Below are positions 34,410-43,517 of a DNA stretch of 64,000 nt, in pieces. The notes beneath the pieces are model-generated. The model saw nothing but the letters and a program-made list of their open reading frames with translations. It searched no databases and had not been told where the DNA came from. The stretch spans positions 372,001 to 436,000 of the forward strand of contig NZ_JQFJ01000002.1 in NCBI RefSeq assembly GCF_000763945.1, in the 5' to 3' direction. This DNA is from Sphingopyxis sp. MWB1 (GTDB lineage: Bacteria > Pseudomonadota > Alphaproteobacteria > Sphingomonadales > Sphingomonadaceae). The translations under genes were made by a program, and so were the position numbers. The stretch's first letter is position 1; every line of letters starts with the position of its first letter.

Positions 34410-34637
34410 TCAGACGACGAAGAGCAGGATCATCGCAACGACGAACGCCAGCAGGCCGAGAAGCTCGGCAGCGGCGAAGCCGATGAACAGGCGGCCCTGC
34501 TGGCCGTCAGCCGCCGCAGGGTTGCGGAGCGCGCTTTCAAGGAAGCTGCCGAAAACATTGCCCACGCCGATGGCGGCCATGCCGGCACCGATAGCGGCGA
34601 GACCAGCACCGATCAGCTTTGCTGCTTCTGCGTCCAT
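34410..34637 (-). CDS. atpE: ATP synthase Fo subunit c
   Basis: 75 residues forming two helices of the rotor ring: the first helix is Gly/Ala rich (LIGAGLAAIGAGMAAIGVG), followed by the polar loop RNPAADGQ region and a second helix with the proton-carrying Glu58 (FAAAELLGLLAFV). Length and motifs are standard. Confidence 0.96.
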   Translation of the reverse strand: MDAEAAKLIGAGLAAIGAGMAAIGVGNVFGSFLESALRNPAAADGQQGRLFIGFAAAELLGLLAFVVAMILLFVV

Positions 34638-34675
34638 TATAATACTCCTTGGGATAAATGTTTGCTTTTAACGTC

Positions 34676-35467
34676 TTAGTGAAGATTGACCGCGTCGTTG
34701 ATGTAGAGCGAGGTCAACAGGGCGAAAACATAGGCCTGAATACCGGCCACGAGCAGCTCAAGCGCGCTGATGCCGATCATCAGAATGAAGCTGAGCACCG
34801 ATACGATCGAGCCGAGCCACAGCGTTTCGGCATTGAAGCCGTTGATCACGAAACCCGACAGAACCTTCAGCAGCACGTGACCAGCGGTCATCGCGACGAA
34901 CAGACGCAGGCCAAGGCTGAACGGGCGGACCATGAAGGACACGAATTCGATCGGCGCGATGATCGGGATCATCGGCAGCGGTGTGCCTTGCGGAACGAAA
35001 AGCGAGAAAAAGTGCAGCCCGTGGCGCCAGAAACCCACGACCAGGACGATCGCAAAGCTGATCAGGGCGAGCACACCAGTGATCGCAATATGGCTGGTCA
35101 CGGTGAAAGGATGCAGGCCGAGAACACCCAGCGGCAACATGCCAAGCAGGTTGCAGAAGAGGATGAACATGAAGAGCGAAAAGACATAGGGCGTATATTT
35201 GCGCCCTTCGCTGCCGATATTCTGCGTCATCATGCTGGAGATAAAGCCGGTGAAACCTTCGACCGCGGCCTGCCAGCGACCGGGCACGAGCTGACGGCGC
35301 ATCCCGCCCCACATGAACAGGCCCAGGGCAATCGCCGCAACCACCATCCACAGCGCGCTGTTGGTAAACAGAATCTCCTGCCCGCCCAGCTCGAAACCGC
35401 CACCCATGGGGGTGACTTCAAACTGGTGCATCGGGTCGATCTTGCCGGATTCCGCCGCCACTATCAT
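34676..35467 (-). CDS. atpB: ATP synthase Fo subunit a
   Basis: 263 residues with the conserved membrane segment PFSLGLRLFVAMTAGHVLLK, where the Arg is the essential residue facing the c-ring. The C-terminal helix carries the usual LELLVAGIQAYVFALLTSLY. It forms the proton half-channels together with c. Confidence 0.95.
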   Translation of the reverse strand: MIVAAESGKIDPMHQFEVTPMGGGFELGGQEILFTNSALWMVVAAIALGLFMWGGMRRQLVPGRWQAAVEGFTGFISSMMTQNIGSEGRKYTPYVFSLFMFILFCNLLGMLPLGVLGLHPFTVTSHIAITGVLALISFAIVLVVGFWRHGLHFFSLFVPQGTPLPMIPIIAPIEFVSFMVRPFSLGLRLFVAMTAGHVLLKVLSGFVINGFNAETLWLGSIVSVLSFILMIGISALELLVAGIQAYVFALLTSLYINDAVNLH

Positions 35468-35531
35468 TCACTCCACGCGCATTGCGGATCGGCCTTAAGC
35501 GCCGCCCCCGCCGAAGAAACCTTACGCCGAA

Positions 35532-35852
35532 CTATTTGCGCGGCGTCGAAGAGAGGCGAATGATGTTCCGGAACGCCACAACGACCCCCACGAACAACAT
35601 CCCCAAAAACCCCCAGGGCGACGTTCCTGCGAAACGGTCGATCAGCCAGCCAAACAAGGCTCCGCCAATCAAGCCACCCAACAGTTCCGCCAGGACCCGG
35701 TTTCCGAGCCTGTAATTGGCATCGGATTCAGGCCCTGCCTTTACCGCATTCCGTTTCACCTCTGCGGCTTCGACCTGGCCCAATCGCTTTTGCAGCGACG
35801 CCAGGCGCGAATCCTCCGAAGTTGATTCCGGATCGCGACCATTCCCCGTCAT
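35532..35852 (-). CDS. atpI: ATP synthase assembly factor AtpI
   Basis: 106 residues with a hydrophilic N-terminal 45 and two membrane helices (LAELLGGLIGGALFGWLIDRF, split here as LLGGLIGGALF and LGMLFVGVVVAF). The G-x-x-x-G packing in helix 1 and FAGTSPWGFL loop match the AtpI/Yip-like family that helps assemble the c-ring or transports Mg2+. It is the first gene of the Fo operon. The sequence upstream to 36010 holds no other gene. Confidence 0.85.
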   Translation of the reverse strand: MTGNGRDPESTSEDSRLASLQKRLGQVEAAEVKRNAVKAGPESDANYRLGNRVLAELLGGLIGGALFGWLIDRFAGTSPWGFLGMLFVGVVVAFRNIIRLSSTPRK

Positions 35853-36010
35853 CTTGCGCCATCCTCCTGAAACGGACGGGAATGCCCCGATTCCGCCTGC
35901 GAAAAAAGGCCCGAAAATTCGGGGGACCCCTAAGGCGCGGTCCGTTTAGGAATGCCGTCCCATTAAGTCAATGCCCGTGGAACGCCGGGGGGAAATCAAC
36001 ATGCGCTGCC

Positions 36011-36048
36011 CATAAAAATGCCGCCGCACCTAGCGGGGTGCAGCGGCA
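36011..36048 (-). terminator. Intrinsic terminator of the ydbH-ynbE-ydbL operon
   Basis: On the minus strand a stem of about 12 bp (tgccgctgcacc with ggtgcggcggca, one mismatch) is followed by TTTTTAT. It sits 45 bases beyond the ydbL stop. Confidence 0.7.
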
Positions 36049-36093
36049 TGAAAGAAACAGCGATTTGCCAGCCCGGAGTCCCCGGCCATGGCT

Positions 36094-36495
36094 TCATGGG
36101 CAGCGGGGATCGCGGACCGGCGGGCTGGCATCGCGCGTCCGCCAGTTGCCATCGGGATCTCTGTATTTCTCTCCGGGTCGCGTTTTGGCGATGAGGTTGC
36201 AGCCCGTCACAAAAGCAAATTGCTCCACGGTGCTGCCCTGGGGCGCGCCCTTGGTATAAGCTGCCTTGCGCTTGATGTTCAAATCCTGGACCAACGCGCG
36301 CACTTCGGCGGTCGGGGTGCTCGCGAAGCCCAGATAGCCATCGGACTGTTCGCCGATTTGCCCCGCAGCCCGCGCGGCTTCATAAGCTGGATCGCGCTGC
36401 GCCATTGCGGAGGGAACGGTGATGATCGTCGTGGCCAACAAGGCGGCCATCGCCCATCCCATCGGCATCCATTGCTTCCTGTTCGTCATGGTCAT
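36094..36495 (-). CDS. ydbL: YdbL-like periplasmic protein (DUF1318)
   Basis: 133 residues with a signal peptide (WAMAALLATTIITVPSAMA, then QRDPAYE) and the DUF1318 core (AARAAGQIGEQSDGYLGF, IKRKAAYTKGA, EQFAFVTGCNLIAKTRPGE). In E. coli ydbL is the third gene of ydbH-ynbE-ydbL, where it modulates the YdbH-YnbE bridge that carries phospholipid to the outer membrane. The same gene order here supports the call. The C-terminus (DASPPVRDPRCP) ends in an unpaired Cys. Confidence 0.88.
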   Translation of the reverse strand: MTMTNRKQWMPMGWAMAALLATTIITVPSAMAQRDPAYEAARAAGQIGEQSDGYLGFASTPTAEVRALVQDLNIKRKAAYTKGAPQGSTVEQFAFVTGCNLIAKTRPGEKYRDPDGNWRTRDASPPVRDPRCP

Positions 36496-36501
36496 ACCCC
36501 G

Positions 36502-36714
36502 TCAAAAAATCCCACTATTTTCTTCAATCAACTTTTTGGCGTCACCATCCAGCCTGTGCACGATTTCGTGGCGAATGTTGATGTTAAGGTTAATTTCAAT
36601 CGGCTTGTCCGGCGTGTCAATCTGAACACAAGCGCCGAGCGACAGTGCCGACAAGAGCGCGGCCAAGGCCGGGCCAGTCCTCTGCCTATATTTCATTTCA
36701 TGCTTCATCTTCAT
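36502..36714 (-). CDS. ynbE: YnbE-like small outer-membrane lipoprotein
   Basis: 70 residues with a lipobox (ALLSALSLGAC), so mature lipoprotein starts at the Cys, and a short strand-rich tail (IEINLNINIRHEIVHRLDGD). In E. coli such YnbE strands add to the YdbH C-terminus to complete an intermembrane bridge. The start overlaps the ydbH stop by 4 bases (ATGA). The sequence is too short to be sure from likeness alone, but context is decisive. Confidence 0.85.
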   Translation of the reverse strand: MKMKHEMKYRQRTGPALAALLSALSLGACVQIDTPDKPIEINLNINIRHEIVHRLDGDAKKLIEENSGIF

Positions 36715-39700
36715 TGCACAGGTTCGCTTGCTGGGGGCTGAACGGGCGCAGACGCCCCATTTAGCCCAGCCTCCCTTTCCTGCTGGATGCGCAGCAGGGC
36801 CGGGAGATTTTGTTCGATCATTATCGACGGGTCGTAGAAGCCCTTGGCCGAGGTCACAAGCTGGCGGAAGGGCGCCTTGATCATTACGTTGAAGGCGAGC
36901 GGCAGCCTGGCGATCTGTTTGGTCAGGAAATTGCGGTCCGCCCCCTCCCCCTGCCCCACGCCGCCGAATCGGATATCCGTGATCATTTCGCCATCGAGAT
37001 CGCCGTTCATCACAATCGACAGATCATCATATTTGAGCGAGCGCAGGGCGCCGAAAGCGAAATTGGCGATGACGCCCAGGTTGCGGTTCGACAGTTCCCC
37101 AACATAGGCGATACCGCCGCCGCCAAAGCGCGAATCGATCCGGCCATCGACAATCCGCCCGCCGAGACCGTCAAATTCCACGGGCAAGGTCCCGTCGAAT
37201 TTCCCTGTGGCGTTGATGTTGTCGAAGCCAAATTGCTGAAGGAATACCGCCGCATCGACGCCCACCAGATCGAAAGACAGGCGGCGGGGCTTGTCGGCAT
37301 TGAAATCAAGGGTGGCAGGATGCAGCAGCAACTCCCCCCCGGCAAAGGGCCAGCTCCCCCCTTCGACACGAATGCGGTTGTCACCGAGCAGTCGATATTC
37401 GATGATCCCTTCGCGGACGGGGATTCCCGGATTGACATCGTTCAATGAAGCCCGCTGCCCCGGAGCGGAGCGCAGGCCAAGCAGATCCTCAAAATGAAGC
37501 GTTGTCGTCAGGCCCGTCACGGGACCAAAAGCCGCCGCCAAATTCATATTGGCAGTTGCGAAGGTCCCCTCGCTGGTAACGCCCGCGTCGCCCCACAGAA
37601 TTTTGCCGTCCCCGACCACCGAACCATCGACATTGGCGACTACGCCGAGCGCGAGACTGGTGAGCTGGTCGGGTTGAAATCCTTCGTCAAAGCGGATTTC
37701 CTTGACCTTGAGGTCCGCGCTCCCCGCCCCGGACGCCAGGTTGTGATGGATGACGGTATCAACGATGCGCCGTCCGCTGCCCTGCTCGTCAAAAGCCGCC
37801 TCTGCGGTGATGGTGCCATTGGCGAATCGCAATTGAGCCGCCTTGGCCACCAGCGGGAAGAAGCGCCGGTCGGGTTCCGCATCGGTTAGTCGCAAGGCAC
37901 CATTCAGGGTAAGCGCCCCCGCGCTCCAGTTCCATTCAGCATCAATCTCGCTCATATCGAGAGGAACGGCGCCGATTTTGCCGTGCCCGCCGCGTAAGTG
38001 GCCGGACATTCCCCTTGCGCCTGCGCCTCCGTCGATCTGCGCGGCCGCAAAATACGTCTGGGCTTCATCGGTTCCCATGCGGATGTCGGGGTCGGCAAGC
38101 GTCCAGCGCATAGCGGCGAGATCGACGCTGGCGCGGCCGGCCGTAATATGGAGCGGCGAGGCGCCGCTGGTTCCGTGCAGCGCGAGCGCGGGAATGTGGA
38201 TGCGCCCTTCCAACCCGCGCGGACCCGTGCGAAGCAAAGCTGCGCCAACCGCGCTGCAAAGCGCGAGTGCCGGTCGCGCAAGGGTGAAACCCGACGCTTT
38301 TATCTGTTCGGCGCGGATATTGTGGCACCCGCCATCGAGCGCCAGTTCCCCGGTGAGCGCAACCTTGCCCGAAAGCGGCATTGCCAAATCCTCCACCCGG
38401 CCGTCGGCGAGCGGCCCGGAAAGGCGCAGGCGGGTGGCAAAGCGCATGTGGCCACTGCCGTCCCCCGAAAAATCGACAGGGGCGAGCGCCAGTTGCGCAC
38501 CGGGCGCGCTATAGGGCGCAAAAATGGCGCGGCCATCGAGCCGGCCATCGGCGCGCCGATCGAGCGCGACGGTGCCAGACGGAAGCTCCCCGCCGCCAAA
38601 GCGCCATAGGCCCGAGGCGACGACCGCCGGGCGGGACGCACCGAGAAAATAGCGAATATTGCTCTTATCGCTTCCGCGAAAATAGGCTCCACTGGTGCTG
38701 GTCAACTGCGGCGCGCGCAGTTCGAGGCGCGTCGTCGGCCCCTCCCCCGCCAAGGCGAATTCAGCGCTGCCACTTGCGTCGGATATCATCCTTGCCAAAG
38801 CCTGGGATGCGCGCGAAGCCAAGGGAGCCAGAGGCGTTCCCGACGCGGCCTTGGCGCCGTCGATGACCGCGGCGCGCCACCCCTCGCTTGCGCGCGCCTT
38901 GGCGAAGGAAAGGCGCCCGGTGAGCTGAGGGAGCTTGCTCCCCACGGCGCCTTTGGCGACCATAGCCACCGTTTCGGCGGTGAAGTCCGCGCCGCGAAGT
39001 CGGGCCATATGGGCGTCGATGCTGACATCGCTTTTCTCCGCACTGCCTTCAAAGCTAGCGAAGAAACCCAAATTTTCAGCTGTCATATCTCCGGCGGCCA
39101 GCCGCTCAACCCGCGCGCTTGCTTTGCCGTCCCAGCGGGTCAAATCCTCGGACAAGCCAAGGTCGAGCGCCAGTTGCGGCGCAACGGCCCGTATATTCCC
39201 CCCGCAGTCGACATGAGTGCCGCGCAGCGGTCCCACGAGATGCGGCCGCACATTGCGCACCGTCAGCGCCCCATAAAAGCTGAGATTCTGGGCTTGGCAA
39301 TTGCCGGCGGCCATATGGGGTGCGAGCAGGGCCAGCTTGCCGGTAAAATCCCGGCGAAGATTGCCGTGTCCGTTCAAGACGGCTGCAACGGGGCCCCACG
39401 GCGTGGTGAAGCGCGCGCGGGCATCTTTGAGCGTAACGCGCAGATCGGGGAGCGAAAATGGATCGCGGTTCTCAGGGTCGCGAAACTTGTCGAGCGCGCC
39501 CAGCGAAAGCTGGCCATCGACAAATTTTCCGTAGAGCCGCACCCCATCGGCGCTAAGAGCGGCGACATAGGGGCCGCTGAAGCTATAATCGAGAGTCACT
39601 TCGACCGTTTTCGCGACGAGATCGGGTCGTCTGGGGTCCCCGATCACTACATCGGACAAGCGCTGGGTGCGAAGGCCGATCTTCTGGATCGTGTAGCGGG

Positions 39701-39899
39701 CGGGAACCCCGCGCGCTTTCAGCGCCTCCTCGACAAAATGCCCGGCAATGGGCGCGCGTCCGGCCCATAGGCCAGCGCCAATCGCCAAGATACCGGCGCC
39801 TGCGATCCAACGCCGACGAATACGCCGACCGCCCCGGCGGATGGGAGGGGGTGCATCAGGCTCCGGGGGGAGATCAGTCATGGGGGGCGCCAGGAACAT
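36711..39899 (-). CDS. ydbH: YdbH-like AsmA-family intermembrane lipid-transport protein
   Basis: 1062 residues (a second start is possible at 39881). A Pro-rich cytoplasmic lead is followed by one inner-membrane anchor at about 33-50 (WIAGAGILAIGAGLWAG) and a very long periplasmic beta-rich region of AsmA-like repeats. The C-terminal domain is recognisable as YdbH/DUF748-like (RIDSRFGGGGIAYVG; FNVMIKAPFRQLVTSAKGFYDPSIMI). It belongs to the TamB/YhdP/YdbH group, bridging the periplasm for phospholipids. It is first in the operon with ynbE and ydbL. Confidence 0.9.
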   Translation of the reverse strand: MFLAPPMTDLPPEPDAPPPIRRGGRRIRRRWIAGAGILAIGAGLWAGRAPIAGHFVEEALKARGVPARYTIQKIGLRTQRLSDVVIGDPRRPDLVAKTVEVTLDYSFSGPYVAALSADGVRLYGKFVDGQLSLGALDKFRDPENRDPFSLPDLRVTLKDARARFTTPWGPVAAVLNGHGNLRRDFTGKLALLAPHMAAGNCQAQNLSFYGALTVRNVRPHLVGPLRGTHVDCGGNIRAVAPQLALDLGLSEDLTRWDGKASARVERLAAGDMTAENLGFFASFEGSAEKSDVSIDAHMARLRGADFTAETVAMVAKGAVGSKLPQLTGRLSFAKARASEGWRAAVIDGAKAASGTPLAPLASRASQALARMISDASGSAEFALAGEGPTTRLELRAPQLTSTSGAYFRGSDKSNIRYFLGASRPAVVASGLWRFGGGELPSGTVALDRRADGRLDGRAIFAPYSAPGAQLALAPVDFSGDGSGHMRFATRLRLSGPLADGRVEDLAMPLSGKVALTGELALDGGCHNIRAEQIKASGFTLARPALALCSAVGAALLRTGPRGLEGRIHIPALALHGTSGASPLHITAGRASVDLAAMRWTLADPDIRMGTDEAQTYFAAAQIDGGAGARGMSGHLRGGHGKIGAVPLDMSEIDAEWNWSAGALTLNGALRLTDAEPDRRFFPLVAKAAQLRFANGTITAEAAFDEQGSGRRIVDTVIHHNLASGAGSADLKVKEIRFDEGFQPDQLTSLALGVVANVDGSVVGDGKILWGDAGVTSEGTFATANMNLAAAFGPVTGLTTTLHFEDLLGLRSAPGQRASLNDVNPGIPVREGIIEYRLLGDNRIRVEGGSWPFAGGELLLHPATLDFNADKPRRLSFDLVGVDAAVFLQQFGFDNINATGKFDGTLPVEFDGLGGRIVDGRIDSRFGGGGIAYVGELSNRNLGVIANFAFGALRSLKYDDLSIVMNGDLDGEMITDIRFGGVGQGEGADRNFLTKQIARLPLAFNVMIKAPFRQLVTSAKGFYDPSIMIEQNLPALLRIQQEREAGLNGASAPVQPPASEPVQ

Positions 39900-40056
39900 G
39901 CCGGGCGCCGGGAGTCAGCGGCGCGCCTGCCTCCCTCCTCCTCATTGTCGGCAACAGATAGCAACGCGCCTTTGGGGGCAAGGCAATGGGGGTCGGCATA
40001 GCCAGTGACCTCTATGATTGTTGAGTGCCACCGGCAAGGCGGTTATTGGCGGTGGC

Positions 40057-40770
40057 ATGGCCGATATGCCCGCCGATATGCCCGCACGAGGGCCCGCCCC
40101 TGGCGCCGATCATGCGGGCCACCGCGCCCGGCTTCGCGCCCGCCTTTTGGCCGAGCCGCAAAGTCTGGCCGATTATGAGCTAGTCGAATATCTCCTTACC
40201 CTTGCCATTCCGCGCCGGGACACCAAGCCGCTTGCCAAGGCTTTGCTGCGCGAGTTCGGCTCGCTTGCGCAGCTGATCAGCGCCGATCCGGAATCGCTGC
40301 GCCGGGTCGAGGGGCTGGGTGACGGCGCCATTGCCGCGCTCAAGATCGTTCAGGCGTCCAGCCTGTTCATGCTGAAAGGCGAGTTTCGCGACAAACCGAT
40401 TCTGTCGAGCTGGGACGCGCTGCTTGATTGGCTGCGTGCCGATATGGGGCCCATCGATATCGAACGGGTGCGTGTTCTCTATCTCAATACGCGCAACATG
40501 CTGATTCGCGACGAACTGGTCAGCGAGGGGTCGATCGACCAATCGGCCATCTATACGCGCGAAGTGATCAAACGTGCGCTGGAGCTGGGAGCATCGGCCA
40601 TGATTCTGGTGCATAATCACCCCAGCGGCAGCCCCGAGCCCAGCCGGCAGGATATTGCCATAACCCGTGATATCGCCGACGCCGCCGCGAAACTGGGGAT
40701 CGCCGTCCATGATCATATCATCATCGGGGGAAGCGATTATCGTAGCATGCGGGCCATGGGCCTCTTGTGA
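40057..40770 (+). CDS. radC: RadC-family JAB/MPN-type protein
   Basis: 237 residues from ATG 40057. An upstream TTG at 40018 would extend it by 13 residues. An N-terminal helix-hairpin-helix region (SLRRVEGLGDGAIAALKIV) precedes the JAMM domain with the metal-binding VHNHPSGSPEPSRQD and the upstream Glu in SEGSIDQS. The role in DNA repair is disputed in the literature; it is a probable metal-dependent isopeptidase-fold enzyme of unknown substrate. Confidence 0.92.
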   Translation: MADMPADMPARGPAPGADHAGHRARLRARLLAEPQSLADYELVEYLLTLAIPRRDTKPLAKALLREFGSLAQLISADPESLRRVEGLGDGAIAALKIVQASSLFMLKGEFRDKPILSSWDALLDWLRADMGPIDIERVRVLYLNTRNMLIRDELVSEGSIDQSAIYTREVIKRALELGASAMILVHNHPSGSPEPSRQDIAITRDIADAAAKLGIAVHDHIIIGGSDYRSMRAMGLL

Positions 40771-40845
40771 ATCCGCGAAAGCGGAAGGCAGGGAGCGCTT
40801 GTACGTGTGGACGCAATCCCCATATTCCCTGCTCCTCTTGTTCAT

Positions 40846-40991
40846 TTGACAGGGCGTCACGGCAGGGACATCATAGGCCAATGAAGACTCGGCGCAGCCT
40901 TTACCGTTTTTGCCTCTCCGGGGGGCAACTCCTCGTGGGCCTTTAGCCCCGGGTTCGGCGCTCCCACGCTCGAAGCCGGGGGTGCCCTTTT
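40846..40991 (+). ncRNA. Candidate structured small RNA or leader upstream of rnk
   Basis: In the 286-bp space between radC and rnk, TTGACA (40846-40851) with a weak -10 (catcat, 17-bp spacing) precedes an extended hairpin. The outer stem gggca/tgccc (40923-40987) is followed by TTTT, and an inner stem cgtggg/cccacg (40934-40968) encloses a GC-rich loop able to fold further. This is the shape of a small RNA with its own terminator, or of a terminator in the rnk leader. I could not match it to a named RNA family. Confidence 0.28.
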
Positions 40992-41056
40992 AAATTTATA
41001 TGATTTGCCGAGACGCCCCGCGCGCGTCGGGCTCTTATTCTTTGGAAAGCAGTAAT

Positions 41057-41473
41057 ATGACCACGCGCTTGGCGGCCCGGCGGCCGCGTATCCACATGAT
41101 TGACACCGAAGCTGATGCGCTGACCAGCCTGGCGCTTGGCCATGAAGACCGGCTGCCGCAGGTGAGCGAGCTTTTGCTCGGCGAAATCGACCGTGCCATC
41201 ATTCATACCGTCGATAAATTTCCCGACGATGTGGTGGCCATGGGCTCCACCGTCACCTTTATCGACGAAGCCAGTGGCGCGACGCGGACCGTGCAACTCG
41301 TCTATCCGCGTGAAGCCGATATCGCGAATGGCCGCATATCCATTCTGACGCCCATCGGCGCCGGATTGATCGGACTTCGTAAGGGGCATTCCATTCCCTG
41401 GCCCGACCGCGACGGACATAAGCGCAACCTCACCATCGTCGAGGTGGCACAGGCGGCGCGCGCGGAGAGTTGA
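41057..41473 (+). CDS. rnk: Rnk-type GreA/GreB-family regulator of nucleoside diphosphate kinase
   Basis: 138 residues with a helical start and a C-terminal GreA/GreB FKBP-like domain (VVAMGSTVTFIDEASGATRT, VQLVYPREADIANGRISILT, PIGAGLIGLRKGHSIPWP). It lacks the long coiled coil needed to reach the RNA polymerase active site as GreA does, which points to Rnk. ATG 41057 gives the family N-terminus. It converges on the EF-hand gene. Confidence 0.85.
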   Translation: MTTRLAARRPRIHMIDTEADALTSLALGHEDRLPQVSELLLGEIDRAIIHTVDKFPDDVVAMGSTVTFIDEASGATRTVQLVYPREADIANGRISILTPIGAGLIGLRKGHSIPWPDRDGHKRNLTIVEVAQAARAES

Positions 41474-41487
41474 ATTGCCAATATGGA

Positions 41488-41513
41488 GCAGCCGCCGGAA
41501 ATCCGGCGGCTGC
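41488..41513. terminator. Bidirectional terminator between rnk and the EF-hand gene
   Basis: A perfect 11-bp stem (gcagccgccgg-aaat-ccggcggctgc) lies exactly between the two convergent stop codons. There is no long T run on either side. Confidence 0.65.
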
Positions 41514-41534
41514 TGGAGCGTCACGAGGCGATGC

Positions 41535-41933
41535 TTACGCGCCGCGTGACAGGAAAGCGGTCAGTTCATCCTTGCTGACGCTTGCGGACTGGTCTGCATC
41601 GGCGGCAGCAAAGGCCTGGCTTGCCCAATCACGCACGGCCTGCGATTCCGGATCCATGTTCGGATCGCTCGCCACGCGCAGCTTCTTCATCCATGCAGCA
41701 AATTCGCTGTCGCTCAACTGGCCGTCAGCGTCGCTGTCATAGGTCGCAAACTCGCTTTCCACGACGGCTGCGATCTGGTCGGAAGTCGGGGCCTGCGGCG
41801 AAGTCGCTTCAGGCACTGTTTCCGGCACTTCCGTGGCCGGAGCCTCTGTGGCGGGGGGGACTTCGCTCAAGTCCTGCGCAACGGCAGGAACACTGAAGGC
41901 AGCGGCGCCGACCAAAAGCCATTGTTTCAACAT
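41535..41933 (-). CDS. Secreted EF-hand protein
   Basis: 132 residues from the second of two close ATGs: the AGGAG site is 7 bases from ATG 41933 but only 1 base from ATG 41939. A signal peptide ends PAVAQ, then a Pro/Glu/Thr-rich linker of about 30 residues, then two EF-hand calcium loops: DSDADGQLSDSE and DADQSASVSKDE. The exported location suggests periplasmic Ca2+ binding. The partner is unknown. Confidence 0.82.
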   Translation of the reverse strand: MLKQWLLVGAAAFSVPAVAQDLSEVPPATEAPATEVPETVPEATSPQAPTSDQIAAVVESEFATYDSDADGQLSDSEFAAWMKKLRVASDPNMDPESQAVRDWASQAFAAADADQSASVSKDELTAFLSRGA

Positions 41934-42123
41934 TTTCATTCTCCTAGCGGCGGCGATTTTCGGAATCGCGGCCTTTTATTGAAGGGGCATGGGATCAATC
42001 CGCTTCACCGGCACGAAGTTGCCGCAAACCGCCGATTGGCGAAGCGGCCTGGCGCTGCTAGGGGGCAGCGGAACCCGCATCTGCAGGAAAAGCGCGACAA
42101 GTCGCCTGACGAAAGGAATTACT

Positions 42124-43440
42124 ATGGTCCCCCGTTACGCCCGGCCGGAGATGACTGCGATCTGGTCGGCGGAAAACCGCTTCCGCATCTGGTTTGAAAT
42201 CGAAGCCCATGCCACCGAAGCGCTGGCGGAGCTGGGGACGGTGCCGAAATCGGCGGCGAAGGCACTGTGGGACTGGTGGGCGACCAACCCCACGATCGAT
42301 GTCGCGGCAATAGATGCGATTGAAGCGGTCACCAAACATGATGTGATCGCCTTTCTGACGTGGGTTGCCGAAAATGTCGGCGAGGAAGCGCGCTTCATGC
42401 ACCAAGGCATGACGTCGAGCGACGTGCTCGACACCTGTCTTGCGGTGCAGCTCAGCCAGGCGGCGGACATATTGCTCGCCGATCTCGACGTGCTGCTGGC
42501 GACGATCGAGCGCCGCGCGCGCGAGCACAAGCTGACCCCGACCATCGGGCGCAGCCATGGGATTCATGCGGAGCCGGTGACCTTTGGCCTGAAACTGGCG
42601 CAGGCTTATGCCGAATTTGCCCGGTGCAAGGAGCGGCTTGTGGCCGCGCGCGCCGAAGTCGCCACTTGCGCCATTTCGGGCGCGGTCGGCACCTTTGCCA
42701 ATATCGACCCGCGCGTCGAAGCCTATGTCGCCGAAAAGCTGGGGCTCTCCATCGAGCCGGTGTCGACACAGGTCATCCCGCGCGACCGCCATGCCATGTT
42801 CTTTGCGACGCTGGGCGTTGTCGCCGGGTCGATCGAACGGCTGGCGACCGAAGTGCGCCATTTGCAGCGCACCGAAGTGCTGGAGGCCGAGGAATATTTC
42901 TCGCCGGGGCAAAAGGGCAGCTCGGCGATGCCGCACAAGCGCAACCCCGTGTTGACCGAGAACCTCACCGGCCTTGCGCGCATGGTGCGCAGCGCCGTGG
43001 TTCCGGCGCTGGAGAATGTCGCGCTGTGGCACGAGCGGGACATCAGCCATTCCTCGGTCGAGCGCTTTATCGGGCCCGATGCAACGATCACGCTGGATTT
43101 CGCGCTGGGCCGCCTGACGGGCGTCGTCGACAAGCTGGTCGTCTATCCCGAGCGGATGCAGAAGAATCTCGACCGCATGGGCGGACTGGTCCATTCGCAG
43201 CGCGTCCTGCTTGCACTGACGCAGGCGGGAGCGAGCCGCGAGGACAGCTATCGCCTCGTCCAGCGCAATGCGATGAAGGTATGGGACAGCGATGGGCAGC
43301 TTTCGCTGCTCGATCTGCTCAAGGCCGATCCCGATGTCACGGCGCGGCTGTCGAACGAACAGCTTACCGAGTTGTTCGATCTCGGCTATCATATGAAACA
43401 TGTCGATACCATCTTCGCCCGCGTATTCGGCGCGGCGTAG
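42124..43440 (+). CDS. purB: Adenylosuccinate lyase
   Basis: 438 residues from ATG 42124 behind AAAGGA. It catalyses two steps of purine synthesis (SAICAR to AICAR and adenylosuccinate to AMP). Signature is GQKGSSAMPHKRNPVLTENLTG, with the catalytic Ser in that loop, the general acid/base His in TIGRSHGIHAEP and the Thr/Ser-rich HQGMTSSDVLD. It heads a plus-strand run through folC. Confidence 0.95.
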   Translation: MVPRYARPEMTAIWSAENRFRIWFEIEAHATEALAELGTVPKSAAKALWDWWATNPTIDVAAIDAIEAVTKHDVIAFLTWVAENVGEEARFMHQGMTSSDVLDTCLAVQLSQAADILLADLDVLLATIERRAREHKLTPTIGRSHGIHAEPVTFGLKLAQAYAEFARCKERLVAARAEVATCAISGAVGTFANIDPRVEAYVAEKLGLSIEPVSTQVIPRDRHAMFFATLGVVAGSIERLATEVRHLQRTEVLEAEEYFSPGQKGSSAMPHKRNPVLTENLTGLARMVRSAVVPALENVALWHERDISHSSVERFIGPDATITLDFALGRLTGVVDKLVVYPERMQKNLDRMGGLVHSQRVLLALTQAGASREDSYRLVQRNAMKVWDSDGQLSLLDLLKADPDVTARLSNEQLTELFDLGYHMKHVDTIFARVFGAA

Positions 43441-43470
43441 CGACGGGGTGGAAAGCCACAGCAATCTTGC

Positions 43471-43488
43471 CTAGGGTCACGACCCTAG
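43471..43488. promoter_or_regulatory. Perfect 8-bp inverted repeat between purB and the lapA-like gene
   Basis: ctagggtc-ac-gaccctag spans 18 bases, 30 bases after the purB stop and 29 bases before the next start. A 2-nt spacer is too short for a simple hairpin loop, so a protein-binding operator is as likely as a terminator. There is no T run. Confidence 0.35.
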
Positions 43489-43517
43489 AAATGGGCGGAA
43501 CTGGCGGGAGCAAATAT

